Part shown: positions 17,298 to 23,900 of the stretch, piece after piece | How positions within the stretch are numbered: position 1 is the first letter of the stretch | How the letters are laid out: every line of letters begins with the position of its first letter | Source: Chara braunii | Lineage: Eukaryota; Streptophyta; Charophyceae; Charales; Characeae | Length of the DNA stretch: 23,900 bases | Assembly: GCA_003427395.1 (NCBI GenBank) | Contig: BFEA01000881.1 | Span: 76,557 to 100,456 of the forward strand | Reading direction: 5' to 3' | Notes under the pieces: model-generated | Databases searched by the model: none | What the model was told of the DNA's origin: nothing | The model's input: the letters and a program-made list of their open reading frames with translations, nothing else | Translations under genes and position numbers: made by a program

Positions 17298-17445
17298 GAA
17301 TGCGCCCTGAGCGTGTCTTCTTTATGGGACTGGGCATTATTCTTCCGAGATTATCTGAGTTTTTTCCGTTGGATGAGGTCACCTATCTGTTTCGTTTAAT
17401 TGTTGTTTTATTAATTATCAATAATCAGATTCGTTGGGGTCGTAA

Positions 17446-20282
17446 ATTCCGCGATCTGCTGTTGCATATGAGATTGGTTATGATTTTAGATCTTGTCCGG
17501 GTCCTGTTGTATATACTATTATTTCCCAATGGTTTAAGCACTTATATATCGGTTGTACGTCCCGTAGGGTTAGAACCCGATGGAAGGAGCATTCCTCTAC
17601 TTCGGCATCTTCTAAGTTTCTTCGTCGCAATCGGAAACTTTATCGTTGGATTCGACGTGTTGGTATTGATGGCTATGTCTCTGTCCCCATCTTCTCTTGC
17701 TCTTCGGTTCTTGAAATGCTACCTTCTGAAAAAAAGAATATCCACACCTTCACTCCCTCACTCAACTCTTCACTCCACTCTTCCTGTTCTTCCAGATCCC
17801 GACGAATATCGAGATGTCGTCCCGGTTGCAAAGAAAGAGCACGACGTAAGAAGCAACTCTTCTCCTATGTCTTGTCTTGTTCTACGTTCCCTCCTTCTTT
17901 TCCTTCTCATCCTACTTCTTCTTCTTCTTCTTCTTCTCCACCCATATCTGCATCTTCTATTTCTAATCGCTCTCCTTCTTATCTCTCCCTCTCGACTGGG
18001 CACACGTCTATTAGCCTTATTCCCTCCTTAGTAGTGTATCTTCAACAAAGACCCACTTCCCTCTCACTCTCCATGTACCCTCTGGCAATTCTTTCGCAGA
18101 TAAGTGGAAGCTCATCCGCCGACTCTTCGGCTGTTCGACTGTCTCATCTCCAAACCTTCCCGTTTCCTTACTAAAAAATTGTCGCTCCTGGTTTCGGCCG
18201 AGGGCAACTATCCATTTTCATTCTGTTATTCGTTTTTGCTCTAAGTATCTTCCTCTCAAGCAGAAAGTAGTTAATCTTTTATCACACCCCCTGTCCAGGC
18301 GAGAACTCCCTCTTTGGTGCCTTGATTCCTTTGTCTCCTCTTACAATGCGGTTCGAACTGTTTCTGATAAACGGTCACGTACTTCTCTACGTATTATCCT
18401 CTCGCGGGCTTGTCAGAGGAAGTTTAACTTACCCCTCTGTTATATGGGTAGTACCAATCAAGTTCGACGAGACAATTGTTAAGTCGACTATCCGTCGTGT
18501 GTGTCAGCAATGCATATTGAGTCTGGATTTTCCATTACCATATCTTAAGCAAGTGTGTAGTAGAATGCGAATTGTTTGGACAATAAATCAGGCGTTTTCG
18601 GATATTTTGTACAATTTTCGTCAGTATGCATCATCTTTTGAGTCGATATGTGCGTGTGATGACATGCCAGCTGAATTCCCTAGATTCAATGATCACGTCT
18701 CTTTTAGAATTAGTGAGGTCGACTTTCTTCCCTGGGTATGGAGCTCACACGAGATCTTTAAGGAAACAGATCGTCGATTCCTTTCAACATTTTTTTTATG
18801 TCAAAGATTAAATTCTCATTTAGGGACTCGAGTACTGTTTTTCAGGCGGTGGGAGACGCTGCGATGGTTTTCTTATTGAAGAAATTCTAGCATGGAAAGG
18901 TAAGTTTGATGGGCTAGTACGATGCCCTTTGGATCACAATACCGGTGATACTTTTGTTTGTTGTCCGACCATTTATGCTGGAGGACTTCGTAAGTTGTTT
19001 ACCGAGAATGTAGGATTGCTGGTTGCTCAGAAGAACGAGGCTGATATCATCCAGGAATGCAAATCTGAGTACCTGGCTAAGAAGCTTCAGTCTTTACCAC
19101 CATGGGTTGCGTCAAGGAAATTGGGTAGGGCTTATGTCATACCAAAGCATAAGGATGTAACCAAGTGGAGACCCATTTGTCCCTTTTGGAATGAGCCATC
19201 TACGAAGTCAGCTATAATAGTTTCTTTGTGTGTCAATGATTTTCTCAAGCGATTGCCATCTAATTGCCATTTTAATTTGCATTGCACTCAGTCTCTATCT
19301 GCTTTTTTATCTAGGATAAACCAGAATTTAGTCTCGAGTGATAACTTGATCGCTAGTAGTTTTGATGTCAAAGAAATGTTCTGCCAACTACCGCACTCTT
19401 CCATCATCAGTGCGGTAGAATGGGCAGTCAGTTTTTTCGAGGAGAAAGGTTTCTTTAAGAGTCTGGTCTCTATAAGACGCAAGAGTGTTGTCCTTTGCAA
19501 GGTTGCAAGATCTCAGGCGGGTTTTAAATCGATTAAGTTTTCTCTTCTCCTTAAGTTCATTGCCTACGACCTGGAGCACACTTATATTATGGCGATGGGC
19601 AAAGTCGTGAAACAGAACCTCAATATCCCAATGGGGAAATCTTCAAGCCCGACTTTGGCTTGTCTAATGTGAGTTCACAATGAGTTCACCTTCCTACGAA
19701 GTTTGGGTAATGATGCTTGTTTAGTGTTTGGATGTAGACTAGTTGATGACGTTTCTTTCTTTGTCAGATTTCGTAAGCAGCAATGAACTTCTAAAAAGAA
19801 ATCAGAAGCTATTTTGGACAAGTTTACCAATACCTGTTATGACAATCATCTTACGTTGGAAAACACTAGTAGTGGTAATCAATGGTCGTACCTAGGATGC
19901 CGAATTTTGGTGGGTTGTGAGCCTGTTCGAGTATACTGGCAGACTATGTATAAGAATCAAGATAGCTTGCTTGAGTAAGGGCCTTATTTTTCAGAATCTG
20001 TAGGATTACCGGTCATATTGCAACAAGAAGCAGAAGGTTGCCATTATCACTTTTTTTTTTGCACAGGGCCTATGTAATGGGCACCTTGCCTGCTGTGGAG
20101 GCCTCTTTTTTTTTTCCCTGAAAATGAAGCTCGGACAGCGAGGATTTCCTGACAGCTATTTCGACAAAGCCCTCTTCAATTTTAATGTGAAAATAGGGAG
20201 TGCCTGGTCTGTTTGGGTCCAGTGTTTTGTTAACTGGGTCGGTTCGGACCTGGACTGTAGGCTTTCAAAATTGGGACAGTAG
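17446..20282 (+). pseudogene. PLE ORF2: GIY-YIG endonuclease + reverse transcriptase, broken
   Basis: Frame 1 opens at 17446. VVYTI (17506-17520) and LYIGCTSRRVRTRWKEH (YIG at 17545-17553) are the GIY-YIG signature with the conserved Arg; the catalytic Glu (17713) and an Asn in PSLN (17764) follow at family spacing, then a basic Ser-rich linker (GCKERARRKKQ). A frame 3 segment (about 18085-18470: FADKWKLIRRLFGC, SWFRPRATIHFHSVIRF), a frame 1 segment (to about 18830: QYASSFESICACDD) and frame 2 (18824 on) succeed each other. Frame 2 holds the RT: GDTFVCCPTIYAGGLRKLF, AYVIPKHKDVTKWRPIC, SSFDVKEMFCQLPH (Asp 19364), NIPMGKSSSPTLACLM, LVDDVSFF (19739-19762), WSYLGCRI. In-frame TGAs lie at 19670 and 19784, TAA at 19973. 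The C-terminal extension returns in frame 3 with a TAG, ending at 20282. Not functional as it stands. Confidence 0.85.
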
Positions 20283-20428
20283 TTTTTTAGCTCTGGTTTG
20301 TCGTTTGGACACTGTACTTTGGATTATTGTCCTCCTCGGTCCAGTCCTGTTTTTGTCTGATGATCTTTTTTTTGGTTGATGTAAGATATAAGCCAATTTT
20401 CGGTCACTCTTTCTCATCTCACCAGTGC

Positions 20429-20483
20429 TTGCCCCTGATGATGGCTGGTGTCTGACAGCCCAACCGAAACACGTGTAGGGTAG
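20429..20483 (+). ncRNA. Hammerhead ribozyme motif, copy 2
   Basis: CTGATGA at 20435-20441 and GAAA at 20466-20469, with the same spacing as copy 1. Stem I TTGCCC/GGGTAG has a C-G pair where copy 1 has T-G. Stem II has T46-A62 where copy 1 has C-G, a compensatory change; the other stem II pairs are 43-65, 44-64, 47-61 and 48-60. Stem III AC/GT with ACGT loop is unchanged. Predicted cleavage follows A at 20477. An unpaired T after CTGATGA is present in both copies, as in other PLE hammerheads of the CTGATGA-N-stem form. Confidence 0.77.
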
Positions 20484-20705
20484 TCCGTCAGTCGCGCTTC
20501 AAGATCATGGCGCTCTGCGCCTACTTTCCATTGTGCTTCATTACATATCTTTAATTGATGCGCTCGGCAGTTTCTATGCTCGTCCTTCTTCTCTTTGCTT
20601 TCTTCTTCTTCTCTTTTCTTCTCTTCTTCTTCTTCTTCCTCTCTTTTTATTTCTGGTCTTCATTTCTTTGACAAAGTGTTGTTGCACTTGCATGTATTTA
20701 CCTCA

Positions 20706-20887
20706 CTACAAATTTGAATATGACTCCAAGGCAAAAGTTGCTTGTATTGTTATTTTACATAACATAAATTGTTCGTAAATTTTTTGAGAACTTTTTTTTT
20801 TTTTTTTTTTTAATATTTTTTATATTCGCGTTCGGAGGGTTTTGGGCGTTGGTTCCCGTTCGCCTCCAAACGCGAACACGGTGCTAC
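20706..20887 (+). mobile_element. Right half of the GTTCG-type MITE split by the PLE
   Basis: It begins with the target duplication CTACAAATTTGA (20706-20717), continues with the shared core CCAAGGCAAAAGTTGCT and GTATTGTTATTTTAC, a T-tract, and then a GTTCG/CGAAC-rich end finishing in GTGCTAC (20881-20887). Together with 13869-14007 it makes a non-coding element of about 310 bp after removing one copy of the target duplication. Confidence 0.75.
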
Positions 20888-21530
20888 ATATGTATGTATA
20901 TATAGGATTGTCGGCGTGTCGGACGGGCTGTTCGCCCGAACTTGAATGCCTGAACGTTCGGGAACCCCTCTCGACACGTCAGGTCGTTCGACCGAACACG
21001 AAAAAAATAAAATAAAAAAAAATCAAAACAATCTGAAAAAACATATGTTATGCAGAAGAATAAAATGAACAATATTCGTCATAACATTACATCCAAGTTC
21101 TTTATCAAAATTTGAAATGAAAATCAAATATAAAAAAGATAATAAAAATAAAAATAAAAATAAATTAATTGAGAAACAATGAGAATGAAATTATTGAGTG
21201 GGCAAAAAACTCGTTTTTGACATCGTTATCATTGGTGATTTTTTTCATTTTATTTTGGCTTTGACAAGTATCTTAAAAATTTAAATATATATATCTTACA
21301 TAATAGAGAACCTATAAATAAGATGCGGAAAAATAATAGTTTTTTTCATGCCTCGGCATAAAGGGAAAACAAATTAGTGAGTTGGCAAGCAAGTTTTGAC
21401 ATCACAATCTTTGCAGATTTTTCATTATTTTTCGGCTTAACATTGTGCCTTGAAAATTAAGAGGAAGATACCTTCAAAAACAATTAATGATACATTGAGA
21501 TGCAAAAATATTTTTTTGCGGGGTCCAAGC
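20888..21530. mobile_element. MITE-like sequence with CGAAC/GTTCG end and AT-rich core
   Basis: 20925-21000 holds GTTCG, CGAAC and ACGTTCGGG words, then an A-tract and the core AAAAAACATATGTTATGCAG (near 21038), which resembles cores at 14345 and 22384. AT-rich filler continues to about 21530. Both outer boundaries are uncertain and I see no open frame of interest. Confidence 0.45.
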
Positions 21531-21800
21531 TCCTACGGGTTCGGGGTCAATACGGGGACCCGAACGCCCGAACGTTCAGGGGTCAGCTTAGGGGTCTCCG
21601 TACGTTCAGCTTGGCAACCCTCTCTCTCTTTCTATATATATATATATATATCGTCACAATGTATATATGTATATATATAAATATATATTTATATATACAG
21701 GGTCACCAGCCCGTACGTACGGAGGTCGCCGGGCCAACTTCCGTACGTACGAGCGTTCGAAGTCTCGTTCTGAGTCTGAACTCGAAGGCGTTCAGCCCCC
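21530..21800. mobile_element. MITE-like ends with mixed GTTCG and GTACG words
   Basis: 21536-21620 contains CGGGTTCGGGG, CCCGAACG, CGAACGTTC and CCGTACGTTC. A TA microsatellite (about 21633-21705) separates it from 21706-21790, which contains CCCGTACGTACGG, CCGTACGTACGAG and GCGTTCGAAG. This is either two nested elements or one element whose ends use both words. Confidence 0.5.
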
Positions 21801-22243
21801 TCCAAAAATTAATTCAGAGCTCAAAAATATGTATATTTTTTTAATGTCTTTTTGTGAGTTTTCTTTCATGTGAGGTACACGGCTATAAAATTTGAAATCG
21901 TTCTGATAAACCCACCAAACATTAAGAATCGCTGAAGATGGCGGTGTCTAAATGTGCTCACCCACTCACTATTTTGTTTTTTTTCAATTTTTACTTTTTT
22001 GTTTTCACTCTATTGAGGGGCCTAAACAATTTTATCATTTTTTGAAATTTTTTTTTACGCGCTTTGTATTATATGAGGTGCACATTTTTCAATTTTCAGG
22101 GCATTTGGTTGTGCCTAAACAAAATGAAAAATCACCAAAAATAGCAGTGTCAAAAATATGCTCGCTAATTTTAATTCTTTTTTTCATATTTTTTTATTTT
22201 TTTTACTAGTTTTATTTTCTGTATTTGATTTTCATTTACAATT
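21801..22243. other. AT-rich gene-free sequence
   Basis: Long T-runs and phrases such as ATGAGGT-CAC appear twice (21870 and 22073), each followed by TTTGAAAT- or TTTTCAATTTT-like sequence and an AAAAATAGCAGTGTC / AAGATGGCGGTGTC phrase (21936 and 22138). These may be diverged copies of one AT-rich core. No coding region is supported. Confidence 0.4.
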
Positions 22244-22630
22244 TGGCTACGTTACCTAATCGGATGTCCAGGACCCCCCCTGACCGTCCGGGGTTGTCCA
22301 CTCGGACAACTGGTCGCACATCCTCCATCGGCAGACAGTCCGAGCCCAACCGGTTAAAAAAAAAATAAAAAAAAATTGTAAAAAACTATATTATGCAGCA
22401 ACATCAACTAAACAACGTTTGCCTTACGATGATATAGAAATTCGTTGTCAGATTTCAAAATGAAAAATAAAATTACAGATACCCCCAATTTGGTTTTTTT
22501 TTTTTCGTGTATTTAACTCCTAAAAATCGAGTTGTCCAGGCCTGGACGTGCGGGAACCCTTTTACTGTCGGCCCTGAACGTCCGACCAGGATGTTCTGCC
22601 ATCGGACGATCGATAATATAGTTTGAATTT
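22244..22630. mobile_element. GTCCG-type MITE-like element
   Basis: It starts CTACGTTACC, close to the CTACGTTGC end of the element at 14188. 22258-22340 holds GTCC four times and GGAC twice. An A-tract and core AAAAACTATATTATGCAG (near 22384) follow, and 22538-22615 again holds GTCC/GGAC words (four). The right terminus is not clear; no target duplication was found. Confidence 0.5.
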
Positions 22631-22837
22631 GGTAAGGAATTTGAACGTAATGCTAAAGTAAATATATATATATTCTTTTTCATAACTTTTTTTTTTTTAA
22701 TTTTTTGGAATTATTATTATAAATATTTATTAGTTTTGTTTTCGTCTGAATTCATTCCGAACAACCGAACGCATCCCCAAGGGGTCCCGCACGTTCGAGT
22801 GTTGGGGTTCAGGAGTTCGACCCGTTTTGAAGGCCAG
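22631..22837. other. AT-rich stretch and GTTCG-word remnant
   Basis: A TA run and T-tract are followed at 22755-22825 by CCGAACAACCGAACG, CACGTTCGAG and GAGTTCGACC. Probably another partial GTTCG-type element end. Confidence 0.4.
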
Positions 22838-22857
22838 TTTATGCTGACGACGTTTAA

Positions 22858-22912
<55 letters not shown>

Positions 22913-22929
22913 AACGTCGTCAGCATAAA
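22838..22929. repeat. Perfect 19-bp inverted repeat enclosing (CA)n(TA)n
   Basis: TTTATGCTGACGACGTTTA (22838-22856) and TAAACGTCGTCAGCATAAA (22911-22929) are exact reverse complements, separated by about 54 bp of CA then TA repeats. It would fold into a stem with a microsatellite loop. No target duplication was identified. Confidence 0.9.
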
Positions 22930-22962
22930 GTACTTCTCATGAAGGATATTCCGCTTTTATTT

Positions 22963-23380
22963 TATAATCGTTCTCAGACTTCTAACACGTGTCTAACAAT
23001 GTTTGCGTATGAGGTCAGTAGGTTCATATTATTTTATGGTTTAGCATATCCATTGCAGAAGATAAATGCAACCACCAACCGACCCCAAAAAGTGTCGCCT
23101 GGAACAAATGAGTTATGAACATTTTACAATTTGAAAAATAATGTGTTCCTTAGGCGTCCATCAACTTTCTGTATAATCATTCTCAGACTTCTAACACGTG
23201 ACTAACAATGTTTGTGTATGAGGTCGGTAGGTTCATATTATTTTATGGTTTAGCAAATCCATTGCAAAAGATAAATGTAGCCACCAACCAACCCCAAACC
23301 ATGTCGCGTGGAACAAATGAGTTATTAACATTTTACAATTTGAAAAATAATGTGTTCCTTAGGCATCCATCAACTTTCTG
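22963..23380. repeat. 209-bp tandem dimer
   Basis: 22963-23171 and 23172-23380 are direct adjacent copies of exactly 209 bp each, both beginning TATAATC-TTCTCAGACTTC and ending CATCAACTTTCTG, with about 16 substitutions and no length change. Contains no convincing open frame. It may be a satellite-type dimer or a tandemly duplicated element fragment. Confidence 0.93.
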
Positions 23381-23409
23381 AAAAAAGAAAGACAGAGAAA
23401 AAAACCTGT

Positions 23410-23571
23410 GTAGCACGGCGAACGTGTTTGCGACCCTTCACATTCGCATGAACGTCAGCTCACGAACTGAAATATATATATATATATATATATATTTTTT
23501 AACTCATGATTGGCTACGAATTTGAACATAACACCAAGGGAAAAGTTGCTCGTATTGTTATTTTACCCAGC
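23410..23571 (+). mobile_element. GTTCG-type MITE, left part, carrying the unoccupied PLE target
   Basis: GTAGCACGGCGAACGTG at 23410 starts the element; a TA run, then GATTGGCTACGAATTTGAAC and ACACCAAGGGAAAAGTTGCT follow without interruption. This is the uninterrupted counterpart of the PLE insertion site. It is itself cut at 23571, where another GTAGCAC (23572) begins. Confidence 0.7.
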
Positions 23572-23900
23572 GTAGCACTGTATTCGGGTTCGGTGACCGA
23601 ACCCGAACACGGGCCAAAAAACATCGAACCCGAACGTAAATATATATTATATATCTCTTTTAATATTTTAATATATATAATACTAGGCTACCAGTTGTCT
23701 GATGGCAGGACATCCTGAGCGGACAGTCAGAGGGGTCCCGGACGTCCGGGCCCGGACAACTCCATTTTTAGCAATTAAAAACACGAAAAAAAAAAATTAT
23801 ATATTTTATTTTAAAATTGGCAGCGAATCTCGATATAATTCCAAGGCAAAAGTTGTTCTGTTTATTTTTTTGTATAACATAATTTTTTTTCATATTTTTT
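23572..23900. mobile_element. Nested GTTCG- and GTCCG-type MITE-like ends
   Basis: 23572 GTAGCACTGTATTCGGGTTC begins a GGGTTCG/CGAACCCG-rich end to about 23640. After TA-rich sequence, 23692 CTACCAGTTGTC begins a GTCCGG/CCGGAC-rich segment (five words to 23760). The core CCAAGGCAAAAGTTGTT at 23841-23857 follows. The window ends inside this element. Confidence 0.55.

Larger units (their letters stand above)
15348..20705 (+). mobile_element. Full-length Penelope-like retroelement with N-terminal GIY-YIG (permuted type)
   Basis: A 5.36-kb unit: 5' untranslated region (15348-15760), ORF1 (15761-17297), ORF2 with GIY-YIG then RT (17446-20282), 3' untranslated region with hammerhead motif (20429-20483) and CTT tract. 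A truncated copy precedes it in tandem. The distance between the two predicted ribozyme cleavage sites (15110/11 and 20477/78) is 5367 nt, equal to one element length, as expected if tandem transcripts are cut to monomers. Usual PLEs have GIY-YIG at the C-terminus; the order here matches the permuted clade known from green algae and some animals (Chlamys/Naiad types). The copy is decayed: several frameshifts and stops. Confidence 0.88.

Noticed and set aside
17294-18031. 245-codon hydrophobic open frame overlapping the GIY-YIG region
   Set aside because: The GIY-YIG signature is in the frame one base away; this frame starts at GTG and its Leu/Ile richness comes from shifted pyrimidine-rich codons.
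13869-20887. Possible LTR retrotransposon because of the direct repeats flanking ORF1-ORF2
   Set aside because: The upstream repeat is a truncated coding copy including RT C-terminus, not an LTR; the endonuclease is GIY-YIG and there is no integrase or protease.

Overview
The window reads as repeat-dominated, gene-poor nuclear DNA of a eukaryote with a large genome. I see no intact host gene. The Ty3-type gag on the minus strand and the hAT transposase with its acidic tail resemble, from memory only, element families I associate with charophyte algae (Chara-like). I could not check this against a database, so the organism call is an inference.

Layout: 1-5000 is a chain of microsatellites and minisatellites: GT/GA, CT, a C-rich block, a 100-bp tandem repeat, a 38-bp minisatellite, and a family of ~350-450-bp units separated by AAT runs. 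At 5123-5160 two Tn5 mosaic ends lie back to back, flanked by a 246-bp exact duplication. That is an untrimmed mate-pair junction adapter, so the local duplication is probably an assembly artefact. 5400-7500 holds degenerate repeats, a possible spliced gene fragment and tRNA-derived sequences. 7796-9107 is a decayed hAT transposase (C-terminal half plus acidic/Gln-rich tail). Facing it, 10558-9110 on the minus strand is a decayed Ty3-type gag. 10866-11249 is a small element with 86-bp inverted repeats that carries a piece of the same gag in the opposite orientation. 11792-12290 holds further tail fragments, and 12480-13560 is a large array built from GTCACAG/CAGTCTGTG words with orientation flips.

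The centrepiece is 13869-20887. A GTTCG-rich MITE-like element has been split by a Penelope-like retroelement (PLE). The PLE has the tandem pLTR layout: a 5'-truncated copy (14008-15347) followed directly by a full-length copy (15348-20705). The full copy encodes a Gly-rich/coiled-coil ORF1 and an ORF2 in which a GIY-YIG endonuclease domain lies upstream of the reverse transcriptase, the permuted order known from green-lineage PLEs. Both copies carry a hammerhead-ribozyme motif whose stems show compensatory changes between the copies. The insertion is bounded by a 12-bp target duplication, and an unoccupied version of the target lies at 23514-23525. ORF2 is broken by frameshifts and stops.

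From 20700 to the end, and inside the truncated PLE copy, are nested MITE-like elements. Their ends are packed with one short word of the form CGTNCG (N = A, T or C, one word per element type), while AT-rich inner cores are shared across types. This interchangeable end-word system is the best candidate in the window for something not described before.
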